From positions 62,001-126,000 of the forward strand of contig JAJOLK010000001.1 in NCBI GenBank assembly GCA_021173225.1: a stretch of DNA of 64,000 nt, given 5' to 3'. Made by a program: the position numbers and the translations under genes. The notes under the pieces were generated by a model, which was not told the DNA's origin, did not search any database, and worked only from the letters and a program-made list of their open reading frames with translations. The DNA comes from Phycisphaerales bacterium PN19_bin_20 (GTDB taxonomy: Bacteria; Planctomycetota; Phycisphaerae; Phycisphaerales; UBA1924). Numbering within the stretch: the stretch's first letter is position 1; each line of letters begins with the position of its first letter. This document shows, piece by piece, positions 17,191-29,838 of the stretch.

Positions 17191-17655
17191 TCAGTCGATG
17201 CCGAATTCGGCCCATGTCGTGGCGGTCTCGGTCACGCGGACGCGTTCGACGCTGAGCCCGGCGGGGAAGCGGTAGTGGTTGCCGCGTTCGTCGGTGTAAG
17301 TGCTGCCAGCGTGCAGCTCGCGGGCGATGTGGTCAAAGAGGCGTTTGGCCATGACCTCGGTTGTGGGGTCTTGGTTGTCGTAGACGACGACGCGGTCTTT
17401 GAGGCGCTCGAGCGCGGGGAGGTTGGGGTCTTGGCTGTTTATGGCCATGGCGTGGTCGAGGCGGTCAATCTCATCTTTGACGGCGAGCTTGAGGGCCTTG
17501 AAGTCGCAGACCATCTCTTGGTTGTCAAGGGCCGGGGCGCGCAGTACTACGTCGATGCGGCGTGAGTGCCCGTGCGGGAAACGGCACAGCCCCGGGTGCT
17601 TGCTGAGCATGTGGCCGGACTCGACGTAGAACGACTTGCAGACCCGGTACGGCAT
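17191..17655 (-). CDS. queD: 6-carboxytetrahydropterin synthase (QueD / PTPS family)
   Basis: Converts dihydroneopterin triphosphate to 6-carboxytetrahydropterin, the second step toward queuosine. The ATG at 17655 (MPYRVCKSF) is chosen because the family begins just there; the upstream in-frame sequence is not conserved-looking. Product 154 residues. Zinc ligands are His in SGHML and the two histidines of HGH; the catalytic Cys is in LCRFPHGH. The central MVCDFKALK and DRLDHAM segments match the family. queE lies on the other side of gyrB, so both pathway enzymes sit within 5 kb. A related pterin synthase function cannot be fully excluded. Confidence 0.85.
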   Translation of the reverse strand: MPYRVCKSFYVESGHMLSKHPGLCRFPHGHSRRIDVVLRAPALDNQEMVCDFKALKLAVKDEIDRLDHAMAINSQDPNLPALERLKDRVVVYDNQDPTTEVMAKRLFDHIARELHAGSTYTDERGNHYRFPAGLSVERVRVTETATTWAEFGID

Positions 17656-21078
<3,423 letters not shown>

Positions 21079-21174
21079 AGCGCCCTGCGGTTCGCGTTGC
21101 GAGAGGCGCCCATGCCGCGCCGCACACGGCTTCCAAGCCGCACTCGGCTTTCACGATGGTGCCCAAGATAACTT

Positions 21175-21213
21175 CACGCCGTTCCCCCACGCTGTTCCCT
21201 CACGCCGTTCCCA
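21175..21213 (+). repeat. 13-base tandem repeat, three copies
   Basis: Three consecutive units CACGCCGTTCCCC, CACGCTGTTCCCT and CACGCCGTTCCCA fill the short gyrB-queE gap, ending 11 bases before the queE start codon and so covering its 5' leader. Confidence 0.85.
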
Positions 21214-21224
21214 ACCCTTCAAAC

Positions 21225-22076
21225 ATGAATCTTCCTCTGCTCGCGCGTGACTCTGCCGCCGCCCCGCCGACCGCGGGCAGTGACGGCGCGCTGACGATCG
21301 CCGAGACGTTCGTAAGCCTGCAGGGTGAGGGCAAGCTCACGGGCGTGCCGAGCTGGTTCTGTCGCGTCTCGGGGTGCAACTTGCGGTGTGTGTGGTGTGA
21401 CACGCCGTACGCGAGCTGGCGGCCAGAGGGGCGACGTCGCAGCGTAGACGAGCTGGTCAGCGAGGCGCTTGGGCACGCGGAGCAGGGCGTGCGTCACGTG
21501 GTGCTGACCGGTGGCGAGCCGCTGATGTTTCCGGCCGCCGCCGTGCTGGCGCGAAGGCTGCGTGAGCACCGCCTGCACGTGACGATCGAGACCGCGGGAA
21601 CGGTGGACAACCACGCGCCGGCAGACCTGATGTCGATCAGCCCGAAGCTTTCGAGCAGCACGCCCACGCCTGCGCAGGCCAGGATGCTACTTAAAATACC
21701 AACCAACGCAAAGCCCCGCGGTCGCGCCGACGCGCGAGCCGAGGTCGAAGCCGACGCAGAAACTGACGCGACCGTCTGGCCCGCGCGGCACGAGGCCCGG
21801 CGACTGAACCTGCCGGCGCTGCAATCGCTGATTGACCGTTGCCCTGAGCGGCAGCTGAAGTTCGTCGCGTGCCGAGAGGCCGATCTCGCAGAGATCGACG
21901 CGCTGCTGCGCAAGCTTCGCGGCTGGCAGTGCCAGGATGTGATGCTTATGCCCGAGGGCACCGCGCCGCCAACACCGGCGCACAAGGCGTGGGTCGCACG
22001 GGCGTGCATGGAGCGCGGCTGGCGCTACTGCGCACGCCTGCACATCGAGCTCTACGGCAACACGCGCGGGACGTGA
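21225..22076 (+). CDS. queE: 7-carboxy-7-deazaguanine synthase (radical SAM)
   Basis: Radical-SAM enzyme that turns 6-carboxytetrahydropterin into 7-carboxy-7-deazaguanine for queuosine, acting after QueD. The ATG at 21225 (MNLPLLAR) is chosen because the family-like part begins soon after; the frame is open back to the gyrB stop. Product 283 residues. ETFVSLQGEG near residue 27 and the 4Fe-4S motif CNLRCVWC (~50) with DTPYASW are diagnostic; LTGGEPL follows. A ~30-residue charged insertion rich in Ala, Asp and Arg (~165-195) is unusual and probably a surface loop. It has no clear ribosome site, as a tandem repeat occupies the leader. Probably co-transcribed with gyrB. Confidence 0.9.
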   Translation: MNLPLLARDSAAAPPTAGSDGALTIAETFVSLQGEGKLTGVPSWFCRVSGCNLRCVWCDTPYASWRPEGRRRSVDELVSEALGHAEQGVRHVVLTGGEPLMFPAAAVLARRLREHRLHVTIETAGTVDNHAPADLMSISPKLSSSTPTPAQARMLLKIPTNAKPRGRADARAEVEADAETDATVWPARHEARRLNLPALQSLIDRCPERQLKFVACREADLAEIDALLRKLRGWQCQDVMLMPEGTAPPTPAHKAWVARACMERGWRYCARLHIELYGNTRGT

Positions 22077-22407
22077 AAGCGGGCCATCGGGCCATCGGGC
22101 CAGATCGCAAGTCAGAGAATATTGTTGCCTGTAGTCATCGTTGTTCTGGCCGTTCCTAGCGCGCAGCGCGTAGGGAAGGATACTGGCGTTCGATGTCCTC
22201 CTGAACGACGCAGTCGGCGGGGAAGGTGGCGAGCGAAAGCGAGCGGAAGGGGCGGATAAGAGCGACGAGTGACGAATGACGAGTTTAGAGCCTACTGCCC
22301 GATGGCCGGTTGGAGACCGCCCACTCGAAGACAAGAAGGTACGGTGGAATCCTGACCCATGCGAGGCAGAGACGGCGGGTAGGGGAATTGGCGCCAAGGC
22401 CGCATGC
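22077..22407. other. Convergent gap with repeat copy
   Basis: The 331-base gap between queE and the TPR-YggX gene starts with a small GGGCCATC triplication (about 22082-22103) and contains dispersed repeat copy B. No gene or terminator seen. Confidence 0.5.
22261..22370 (+). repeat. Dispersed intergenic repeat, copy B
   Basis: Starts with AGCGACGAGTGAC, identical to copy C at 35848. Exactly 50 bases after the start of that block both copies reach the TGGA of the conserved core (GGCCGGTTGGAGACCG here). Downstream similarity continues through CCACTCGAAGACAAGAAGG and a GGTGGAATCC block. Confidence 0.7.
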
Positions 22408-23088
22408 TCAGGGCGCGTGCTTCGCGCCGCTGGCGATCTCGGCAAGGGCCGCGTCATCAACACCCAGGAACTCGCGCATCTGCTGGTCGTAGGTCTCTTG
22501 GTCCTTGTCGCGTGAAAAGTCAAGGCGCATCTCGTTGATGACTTTGGTCCCCTGGCCGATCCACTGCTGCCAGGTTTCTTGGCTGATGTTTGCGGCGATC
22601 CACGCCCCCAGCGAGCCGCGAAACGGCGCGTGAGGCAGGCGCGTGCCGAGGCGCCCGGATTGGCGGCAGCGGATCATCCCCTCGGGCACCGGGCCCGCGT
22701 CGCCTGTACTATTTTCGTTGCCGGACGTTGCGCCCTGTGAGCCTGCGGTTGTCGGTTCTTCGGCGACGGGCGCGCCCAATTCACCCAGCAGTTTGGCCAT
22801 GGCGGTTTTGGGCATGAGGTCACCCTTGCCGCCAGCGATGGTGTGGCCCTGCATCAGCACGCTGATGGCCCGGTCGTTCTGCCCGCCCTTGGCCAGCGCC
22901 TCGCCGGCCATCTGATAGGCCTTCGACATATCGGGCACAAGCTCAACGCAGCGCAGATAGCTTTTGGCGGCATCAGCGAACCGCCCGGCCTCGGCATAGG
23001 CCTTGCCCAGCGAGAAGTGCGCCATCTCATTGGTCGCGTCGGCCTGGGTCATGTTCTCGAACTGCGCGATGCGGGCTTTGTTGTCCAT
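22408..23088 (-). CDS. TPR - Fe(2+)-trafficking protein (YggX) fusion
   Basis: Product 226 residues. Residues ~5-100 are tetratricopeptide-like helices (HFSLGKAYAEAGRFADAAKSY and following), a Thr/Ser/Gly/Glu linker covers ~105-137, and ~138-210 is a full YggX domain. YggX marks are MIRCRQSGRLG (the conserved N-terminal Cys), ETWQQWIGQGTKVINEMRLD and the closing MREFLGV. YggX proteins (~90 residues) protect Fe-S enzymes from oxidation and have been linked to iron delivery; fused TPRs suggest that the domain is targeted to a partner. That role is inferred. Starts divergently from pyrD with a 48-base gap. Confidence 0.85.
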   Translation of the reverse strand: MDNKARIAQFENMTQADATNEMAHFSLGKAYAEAGRFADAAKSYLRCVELVPDMSKAYQMAGEALAKGGQNDRAISVLMQGHTIAGGKGDLMPKTAMAKLLGELGAPVAEEPTTAGSQGATSGNENSTGDAGPVPEGMIRCRQSGRLGTRLPHAPFRGSLGAWIAANISQETWQQWIGQGTKVINEMRLDFSRDKDQETYDQQMREFLGVDDAALAEIASGAKHAP

Positions 23089-23136
23089 AATGCGTGATTG
23101 TTCGCCGGCGGCGCGGCCGGGGCGTACATTGCCACG

Positions 23137-24150
23137 ATGGGACTCTTCACCCCTAAGCCCGCCGCACGCCTGACCACCGATCTGTGCGGCATCACGCTGG
23201 CGAGCCCGGTGATCATGGCCGCGGGGACCTGCGGCTTGCTGGACGAGATGGCCCCACTGCTGGACCTTTCGAAGGTTGGGGCGCTGGTGACCAAGTCAAT
23301 CACGCCGCAGCCGCGCGAGGGGAACCAGACGTGGCGGATCTTGCCGGCGGGGCCGGGGGCGATGCTCAACGCGATCGGGCTGGCGAACCCGGGGCTGGAC
23401 GTCTTCTTGCTCACGCATCTGCCGCGGGCTAGATCGCTGGCGTGCAAGGTCATCGTCTCGGTCGCCGGTTTCAGTGTTGAGGATTACGCGCAGTGCGTCG
23501 CGAACATTGAGGCTTTCGTTCAAGACCAAGGCGGGCCGGCGGCGGCCAACGTGCACGCCATCGAGCTGAACGTCTCATGCCCGAACGTGCGCACGGGGAC
23601 GGAGTTTGGGCATACGCCGCAGCTCATCGGCGAGCTGATGGGGGCCGTGCGCGGGCACGCCAAGCAGCTTCGGCTGCTGCTAAAGCTAAGCCCTGCGACG
23701 CCGCACTTGGCGGAGGTGGCCCGGGCGGCAATCGGCGCGGGCGCCGACGCGCTGACGCTGGGTAACACGTACCCCGCAATGGCGATTGACGTCGAGGCGC
23801 GCCGGCCAAAGCTGGCGAACATTACCGGCGGGCTCTCTGGCCCGGCGATTCATCCGATTGCGCTCAAGCATGTCTACGACGTGCACCGCTTGGTGACGCG
23901 CCCGGTGCTTGAGAGCGGCGGGCGGCATGTGCCGATTGTCGCGCTTGGGGGCGTGATGGGCTGGGAGCAGGCGGCGGCGTTCATGCTGGCGGGGGCGTCG
24001 GCGGTTCAGGTTGGCACCGGGCTGTTTGCCGACCCGCGCTGCCCGGTCAAGATTGGCCATGGCCTTGCGCGCTGGGCCGGGCGGCAGGGGGTGGGGGCGG
24101 TTAGTGAGCTGCGCGGGCAGCTCTTGGCCCCCAGTACAGAACCGATGTGA
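23137..24150 (+). CDS. pyrD: Dihydroorotate dehydrogenase, class 1
   Basis: Oxidises dihydroorotate to orotate with FMN. The ATG at 23137 (MGLFTPKP) is preferred over the upstream in-frame start at 23098. Product 337 residues. N-terminal LTTDLCGITLASPVIMAAGTCG is the family opening; the catalytic base is Cys in ELNVSCPNV, which marks class 1 (cytosolic) rather than the Ser of class 2. LGGVMGWEQAAAFMLAGASAVQVGTG is the FMN phosphate site. I see no pyrK-like electron-transfer partner in the window, so 1A versus 1B is open. Product feeds PyrE. A relative acting on another substrate is possible. Confidence 0.85.
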   Translation: MGLFTPKPAARLTTDLCGITLASPVIMAAGTCGLLDEMAPLLDLSKVGALVTKSITPQPREGNQTWRILPAGPGAMLNAIGLANPGLDVFLLTHLPRARSLACKVIVSVAGFSVEDYAQCVANIEAFVQDQGGPAAANVHAIELNVSCPNVRTGTEFGHTPQLIGELMGAVRGHAKQLRLLLKLSPATPHLAEVARAAIGAGADALTLGNTYPAMAIDVEARRPKLANITGGLSGPAIHPIALKHVYDVHRLVTRPVLESGGRHVPIVALGGVMGWEQAAAFMLAGASAVQVGTGLFADPRCPVKIGHGLARWAGRQGVGAVSELRGQLLAPSTEPM

Positions 24151-24241
24151 CGCCCTGGGCGTGCGATGGTGGTGCCGCGCGAGAGCACACGCGCGCTCGT
24201 CCCGGATCAACGAGGGCGGCTAAAGCGCAGGACTATCAAGC

Positions 24242-24271
24242 AAAAGGCCGCCCCGCGTGTGCGGAGCGGCC
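24242..24271 (-). terminator. Terminator of the leftward PTPG-tail gene
   Basis: Read leftward, an 11-bp stem GGCCGCTCCGC / GCGGGGCGGCC (one G-U pair) with a 4-base loop is followed by TTTTG. It lies just past the stop of the gene at 24306. Confidence 0.8.
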
Positions 24272-24305
24272 TGCGCTGTTGGTGAGAGCAAATTGGAAGG
24301 ACGGC

Positions 24306-24872
24306 TTAGCGGCGGCGACGGCCGGCCGCGAGCGCACCCAGGCCCAGGAGGGCGGCGGCGCCCGGGGTCGGGATGACGGTGAAGCTCACCGAGCCGCTGC
24401 GGAAGAAGGCGTCAATGGTGTTGGCGGCATCGTCAAAGCTCTCGAAGAACTCGATCCGGATCATGCCGTCGGACAGGAAGCGCGACGCGGGCGGCAGGCC
24501 AGCGAGGCTCAGGGGCCCGCCGAAGAAGTTCTCGATGCCGACGCTGGGGCGCTGCGACGCAGCCCCGGTGCCAGAGGGCGCGAAGGTGAAGAGCTGAGCG
24601 TTCGAGCTGCTGCGGAACAGCATGCGGGCTTCGCTCAGCCAGGACTCATCGAGCGTCTCGATATTGACGTCGAAGCTGAGGGTCAGCAGGTTGATCGGGG
24701 TGCCGGTGGGGAAGCCCGCGCTTGCCGCAACGTCGTAGGTAAGCACGACGTTGTTGGGCGAGCCCGGGTTGTCAAAGCTCGCGGTGTTGGCGGGCAGAAC
24801 CAGCAGGGCCGTCTGAGCCGAGGCGGCGCAGGCGAGGCCAGCAACAGCGAACAAAGCGATAGCGTTCTTCAT
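24306..24872 (-). CDS. Small secreted protein with PTPG-type sorting tail
   Basis: The ATG at 24872 has GGAGG seven bases upstream and a clean signal peptide (MKNAIALFAVAGLACAASAQ). Product 188 residues. The mature part is a beta-rich domain with no cysteines after the signal region and no recognised family. The C-terminus reads FTVIPTPG, then a hydrophobic Ala/Leu/Gly helix, then AGRRRR, i.e. a PEP-CTERM-like sorting signal in which the usual Glu-Pro is replaced by Thr-Pro-Gly. It resembles the tail of the protein at 8136-12254. An exosortase is expected elsewhere in the genome. Confidence 0.82.
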   Translation of the reverse strand: MKNAIALFAVAGLACAASAQTALLVLPANTASFDNPGSPNNVVLTYDVAASAGFPTGTPINLLTLSFDVNIETLDESWLSEARMLFRSSSNAQLFTFAPSGTGAASQRPSVGIENFFGGPLSLAGLPPASRFLSDGMIRIEFFESFDDAANTIDAFFRSGSVSFTVIPTPGAAALLGLGALAAGRRRR

Positions 24873-25360
24873 CTCTCGTCCTCCAGAATGTCCCGCCGAG
24901 GCGGGGTCCACACGATGGTGGGGGGGGTTTAGGGCGGTGTGGGCACAAGCCCAAACCAACGCCCGCAGACACACACAGTTGAGATTGTGCGCCGAAACGA
25001 GGATTTGTCAAGATTTATCGTGAAGGATGACACTAAGTTGCCGGATTGAGCTTGATTATCACAGCCCTTAGGGTCTAGCCGACGCGAGGCGGTGGTAATC
25101 TAGGGAAGGCCACTTTGCGGCGGTCCACCCGATCCGAGGGCCGCTGTGGAAGCAGAGGCGGACAACCGACAGGTTTGGCGGGCTCGAGACGGTCACGACG
25201 CGCGCGACGGGGCGGGAGACGGGGCGGGTTGATTGCACGGGGCGACGGGGGGATACTGGCGTAGTTGGCGGGCACGGCGTGCCTGCCGCGGCGGGCTGAG
25301 ATCCCAGGATGGGACCGTCAGGGCTTTGGCCTTGGCGGGCAAAGCAGGAGGCGATTGCGC
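24873..25360. other. Divergent gap upstream of smc
   Basis: Nearly 490 bases between two divergently transcribed genes. The stretch 24985-25075 is markedly more A+T-rich than its surroundings and contains the leftward promoter candidate. The remaining 280 bases show no coding or RNA signal I can name. Confidence 0.5.
24984..25011 (-). promoter_or_regulatory. Candidate sigma70-type promoter
   Basis: Read leftward, a perfect TTGACA is followed after 16 bases by CACAAT (four of six matches to TATAAT). It lies ~110 bases upstream of the ATG at 24872 in the A+T-rich part of the gap. Confidence 0.4.
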
Positions 25361-28300
25361 ATGCGTCTGTCCAAGCTGACGGTGACGGGTTTTAAGTCGT
25401 TCGCAGACAAGACCGAGTTCACGTTTGACCAGCCGATCACGGGGATCGTCGGTCCGAACGGGTGTGGCAAGAGCAACGTTGTTGACGCCATCAAGTGGGT
25501 GCTTGGCGAGCGGAGCAGCAAGGCGCTGCGCGGTACGGAGATGCTGGACGTGATCTTCGCGGGCAGCCAGGGGCGCAAGCCCCTGGGGATGGCCAGCGTG
25601 GTGTTGAGCTTTGAGAATCCGGTGGTGCGTGGCGCGGCCGGTTGGGCGGGCGCGACCGACGCCGTTGCGCTGTTGGGTGAGCGGGCGCTGGCGCTCGAGG
25701 CGCGCCCCCAGAGTGACGCGCACGCGGCCACGGGTGCGACGATGAGCGCGACTGGGCTTGATGAAACAGTGCTGGACGTCTCGGAGAGGGGGCGCCGGAG
25801 TTTGCCGATTGATGCGGACGTGGTTGACGTTGAGCGTCGGTTGTACCGCGACGGGGCTAGTGAGTATTTGATCAACGGCAAGCGCGCGCGGCTCAAGGAC
25901 ATCCGCGAGCTGTTCATGGACACGGGGGTGGGGGCCGACGCGTACTCGATCATCGAGCAGGGCAAGGTTGATGCGATGCTGATGGCGAGCCCGATGGAGC
26001 GGCGGACGGTGTTTGAGGAGGCCGCGGGCGTGGCGAAGTATCGCCAGCGGCGTCTGGAGGCGGACCGGAAGCTGGAGCGGACGGCGGCGAACTTGGCGGT
26101 GGCGCGCGAGCAGCTTGAGGGAACGGAGCGTCGGCTGCGGATCGTGAAGGGTCAGGCCGCCAAGGCGCGTCAGCACCGGGCGCTGAGCGAGCGTTTGACG
26201 GCGCTACGAATGACGCTGGCCGTGCGGCAGTTTGATGGGCTGCACGCGCGCCTGGTGGGGCTGACGAGCCAGCTCACGCAGCTTGACGCGACGCGCAACG
26301 CGGCGATCGCCGAGCTGGGCGAGCTGGAGCATCACAAGCAGGAGGCCGAGCTGGTCAGGCACGAGCTGGGCGAGGCGCTACGCGGGGCGGAGGCGACCCT
26401 GGCGGCGGTGACGCTGGCGGTGCAGTCTGCCCAGCAGCGTGCAGCGGGGGCGCGGTCGGCGGCGGAGCAGGTCGGCCAGCAGCTTGCGCAAGATGGTGCG
26501 CGGCTTGCGGAAGTCGAGCAGCGCGTGGTGCTGCTGGAGGCGGGCGAGGCCGAGCTTGGCGAGCAGCTTGCGGCGGTGGCGGAGCGGCAAGGTGACGGCG
26601 AGCGAGCGCTGGCACAAGTCAGCGCGCAGCGTGCCGCGGCGCTTGAGGCGCTGGCGGGGCATCGGCAGCGGCTCGGCGAGGAGCGCGGGCGTGCGGCGGC
26701 GATTGATCGGCAGCGGGCCGGGTTGCTGGCGTCAGTTGAGCAGGACGGGCGGCGGCTTGCGCAGTTGCGTGAGCAGGTGGCGCGGTGCGAGACAAAGCTG
26801 GCGGCGGGCGCGGGTGAGGCAGCGCGGGTTGGCGCGGCGCGTGAGCAGCTTGGTGCGACGGCCGAGGCGCGCCGGGCGCGCGTAGGCGAGCTTGAACGGT
26901 CTGACGCAGAGCTTCAAGGTCGGGCCCAGCGGCTGGCGGGTGATCGGCGTGCGCTGGCGGGCGGGCTCGCGCAAGACCAGCAGGCGTGCGCGCGGCTGGA
27001 GAGCCGGTGTGCGACGCTCGAGGAGATGCTCACCAAGCGCGTCGGGCTTGCAGAGGCCGTTCGCGGGGTGCTTGAGGCCCGGTCGCGCGGCGAGGGGTTT
27101 GCGAGCGTGCGGGGCGTGCTGGCGGAGCTTATCGACGCGGACCGGCGTCATGCGCTCGTGGTCGAGGCGGCGTTGGGGCCGTACTTGCAGGCCTTGGTGG
27201 TGGGCACGCTGGCGGAGGTGCCTGGTGCCGAGGCGATGGCGGGCTTGGGCGGGCGGGTGACGTTCGCGGCGATGCACGGGTTTGATGGGCCGCTGCAGGG
27301 TGAAACTGGTGGCGAGGCGGATGTGTATGTGCCGGGGGTTTCGCGGGTACGTGGGCTGGTGCGGCCCCGGCCGCTGGGCGAGGGCGCGTTTGACATCGCG
27401 GCGCTGCTTGACCGCGTGCTGGGCGCGACATACTTGGTACGCGACCTGGACGCGGCGATGATGCTGCGTGCTTCGGGCCTGCTGGCTGGAAGGAGTGGTG
27501 GGGGTGCAAGCAGTGGGCGCGGGGCCATTGGTGGTGCGCGCTTTGTGACCAGCGTTGGCGAGGTGCTGGAGCATGACGGGCGCGTGGTCGCAGGGCCGGT
27601 GAGCGCGAACGAGGCGGGTGGGCTGCTGGCGCGGCGCAGTGAGCTCGAGGAATTGGCGGCGGAAGCGGGCGTGCTTCGGCTGGGTGTGACCTCGCAGCGC
27701 GAGCGGCTAGAGGAGATGGACGCTGACGCCGCGGGGCTGGCTGGTGAGCTGGCGTGGGCGAAGTCGGTGCTGAGCGAGGAGCGTCGTGTGCTGGCGCAGG
27801 AGGACGCGCGGCTCGAGCAGCTTGGGCGTGAGGGCGAGCGGCTAGAGCGCGAGCGCGTGAACCAGCAGGACGAGGCGGACCAGCTTGGTGGGCGGGCGGC
27901 GGAGGTTGAGCTTGAGCAGGCCGAGCTAACGCAGCGGGCGCTGACGCTGGCGGCTGAGTATCAAGAGGTGGTCGGCGGCGCGGCGTCGCTCGAGGCGGAA
28001 GTTGCGGGGCGGCAGCAGCGGGCCGACGAGCAGCTTGAGCAGATGACGCAGGCGAAGGTTGAGCTGGGGCGGTTGACCGAGCAGCTTCATGGGCTGCGGC
28101 GCGAGCGTCAGCGTGCCGAGCAACAGCTGGTTGATGCGCGGCGGCAGCGGGTCAACTTGGTTGAGGCGGGCCAGCAGCGGCGAGCACGGCTGGCAGATCT
28201 TGAGGCCGAGGCGGCGTCGGCGGCGTCGCTTGCGATGGCGGGGTTATCTGGGGTTGAGTCGGCGCGGGTGAGCGTGGCGGACCTGGGCGGGCGGCGCGAT

Positions 28301-29464
28301 GCAGTCAACGCGCGGGTGAGCGAGACGGCGGGGCGTGTGACGCGGGCCCGCGAGCACGCCGAGCGTGTGCAGCGTGACTGGCACGCGCTGGAGATTGCCA
28401 AGCGCGAGAGCGAGGTCAAGCGTGAGAACCTGGAAGACCGGGCCGAGCAGGAGCTTAGCGTGCGGCTGCCGGTGCTGCACGCTGAGTTTGTGGCGATGAT
28501 TGAGGGCCAGGGTGGCGCGGGCTGGGATGGCGCGGGCCGGGGGATCGAGAGCCCGGGCGAGGACATGGCGGCGAGCGCTGGGGGCGTGCGGCTGACGATG
28601 CCCGATGCCGAGGCGGGCCAGCGCGAGGTGGCGGAGTTGCAGCGGTTGATCAAGGCGCTGGGCAATGTGAATCTTGACGCGATCGAAGAAGAGGGGACGC
28701 TGGCTGGTCGCAACGAGGACCTCGCGGCGCAGGTGGCGGACCTTGACGCGGCGGCGCGTCAGCTCGCTGAGCTGATCGAGAAGCTCGACGAGGCCTCGCG
28801 CGGGCGGTTCAAGGAGACCTTCGAGCTGATCCAGCGGCACTTCGCGGGCGAGGACGGGATGTTCCGTAAGCTCTTTGGCGGTGGCAAGGCGGAGGTGCGA
28901 CTGATGCCGGTGGTGAAGGACGGGGTGGAGACGGATCAGACGGACTGGCTGGAGAGCGGTATCGAGATTATTGCAAAGCCTCCGGGCAAGGAGCCGCGGA
29001 GCATCAGCCAGCTTTCTGGCGGCGAGAAGAGCATGACGGCGGTGGCGCTGCTGATGAGTATTTTCAGGAGCAAGCCGAGCTGCTTCTGCGTGCTTGACGA
29101 GGTGGACGCGGCGCTGGATGATGCGAACGTGGACCGGTTCTGCCGGGTTGTGGAGCAGTTCACGGATCGTTCGCACTTTATTGTGATCACGCACCACAAG
29201 CGGACGATGCACTCGGCGCATCAGCTTTATGGTGTGACGATGCAGGAGCGTGGTGTGTCAACGCGGGTGAGCGTGAAGATTGATCAGGTCGGTGCGGACG
29301 GGCGGATCAAGGCCTCGGCACAGGGCGGCGGGACAGGTGATGGTGCGTTGCGGCGTGGGCTGGCAGGGATGGTGGGCGGTGGGGCTGGCGGTGGCGCTGG
29401 CGGTGGGGCTGGCGGTGGGGCGGAGGTGGCGGCGGACGCACGAGTTGGAGCCGCTCACGGCTGA
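25361..29464 (+). CDS. smc: Chromosome segregation protein SMC
   Basis: ATPase that organises and segregates chromosomes as a long coiled-coil dimer. The ATG at 25361 ([14 protein letters not shown]) has AGGAGG nine bases upstream. Product 1367 residues, somewhat above the usual ~1180. Walker [10 protein letters not shown] is at ~31, the first coiled coil starts near 225, the hinge ([14 protein letters not shown] onward) lies near 570-690, the second coil follows, and the signature LSGGEKS at ~1218 and Walker [11 protein letters not shown] at ~1245 close the head. The N-terminal head has an extra ~50 residues around 105-155, and the C-terminus ends in a Gly/Ala-rich tail with GGGA repeats. 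No scpA or scpB nearby. Confidence 0.96.
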   Translation: MRLSKLTVTGFKSFADKTEFTFDQPITGIVGPNGCGKSNVVDAIKWVLGERSSKALRGTEMLDVIFAGSQGRKPLGMASVVLSFENPVVRGAAGWAGATDAVALLGERALALEARPQSDAHAATGATMSATGLDETVLDVSERGRRSLPIDADVVDVERRLYRDGASEYLINGKRARLKDIRELFMDTGVGADAYSIIEQGKVDAMLMASPMERRTVFEEAAGVAKYRQRRLEADRKLERTAANLAVAREQLEGTERRLRIVKGQAAKARQHRALSERLTALRMTLAVRQFDGLHARLVGLTSQLTQLDATRNAAIAELGELEHHKQEAELVRHELGEALRGAEATLAAVTLAVQSAQQRAAGARSAAEQVGQQLAQDGARLAEVEQRVVLLEAGEAELGEQLAAVAERQGDGERALAQVSAQRAAALEALAGHRQRLGEERGRAAAIDRQRAGLLASVEQDGRRLAQLREQVARCETKLAAGAGEAARVGAAREQLGATAEARRARVGELERSDAELQGRAQRLAGDRRALAGGLAQDQQACARLESRCATLEEMLTKRVGLAEAVRGVLEARSRGEGFASVRGVLAELIDADRRHALVVEAALGPYLQALVVGTLAEVPGAEAMAGLGGRVTFAAMHGFDGPLQGETGGEADVYVPGVSRVRGLVRPRPLGEGAFDIAALLDRVLGATYLVRDLDAAMMLRASGLLAGRSGGGASSGRGAIGGARFVTSVGEVLEHDGRVVAGPVSANEAGGLLARRSELEELAAEAGVLRLGVTSQRERLEEMDADAAGLAGELAWAKSVLSEERRVLAQEDARLEQLGREGERLERERVNQQDEADQLGGRAAEVELEQAELTQRALTLAAEYQEVVGGAASLEAEVAGRQQRADEQLEQMTQAKVELGRLTEQLHGLRRERQRAEQQLVDARRQRVNLVEAGQQRRARLADLEAEAASAASLAMAGLSGVESARVSVADLGGRRDAVNARVSETAGRVTRAREHAERVQRDWHALEIAKRESEVKRENLEDRAEQELSVRLPVLHAEFVAMIEGQGGAGWDGAGRGIESPGEDMAASAGGVRLTMPDAEAGQREVAELQRLIKALGNVNLDAIEEEGTLAGRNEDLAAQVADLDAAARQLAELIEKLDEASRGRFKETFELIQRHFAGEDGMFRKLFGGGKAEVRLMPVVKDGVETDQTDWLESGIEIIAKPPGKEPRSISQLSGGEKSMTAVALLMSIFRSKPSCFCVLDEVDAALDDANVDRFCRVVEQFTDRSHFIVITHHKRTMHSAHQLYGVTMQERGVSTRVSVKIDQVGADGRIKASAQGGGTGDGALRRGLAGMVGGGAGGGAGGGAGGGAEVAADARVGAAHG

Positions 29465-29763
29465 GGCGTCGGGGGCGATTGTTCGGGCGGGGCCTCGGTG
29501 CTCTCGGGTCGCTTCTTGGTGGCGTGGAAGCCCAGGCGTTCGTGTGCGTACTGCTCAGGGCTTACGCGCAGGTCGATTGGCTTGCCCTCGATGTGGCAGG
29601 TGTGCAGACACTTGAGGAATGGCACGCACCACCCGCACCCAGTGCCGGCGCCGAGGCACTCGCTGATGAGGCTGGCGACGGGCGGATTCTGGGTTTGCAA
29701 GAACGTGCGCACCTTGCGGAGCGAGACACGGAAGCAGAGGCAGACCTCGTCGTCGGGGTTCAC
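29455..29763 (-). CDS. BFD-like [2Fe-2S] ferredoxin
   Basis: A 102-residue protein whose cysteines follow the bacterioferritin-associated ferredoxin pattern exactly: C8-x-C10, 32 residues, C43-x2-C46, in contexts VCLCFRVS and GCGWCVPFL. Such domains hold a [2Fe-2S] cluster and can donate electrons for iron release from bacterioferritin or serve as modules in larger oxidoreductases. A charged Pro/Glu-rich tail (~85-102) is extra. Its 3' end overlaps the smc stop by ten bases in convergent orientation, so that tail shares DNA with the smc C-terminus. The partner protein is not in the window. Confidence 0.8.
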   Translation of the reverse strand: MNPDDEVCLCFRVSLRKVRTFLQTQNPPVASLISECLGAGTGCGWCVPFLKCLHTCHIEGKPIDLRVSPEQYAHERLGFHATKKRPESTEAPPEQSPPTPQP

Positions 29764-29838
29764 GCTGGGTGATGGTACGCGCGGGGGAAGTGATGGCCGT
29801 TGACGCGGCGGGCGCGGGGCTGCCGATAGACTCTGGGC

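Noticed and set aside
25090-25180. SRP (4.5S) RNA candidate from a GTGGAAGCAGAGGCGG stretch
   Set aside because: Superficial similarity only; the conserved GGAA tetraloop and the paired internal loop could not be laid out.
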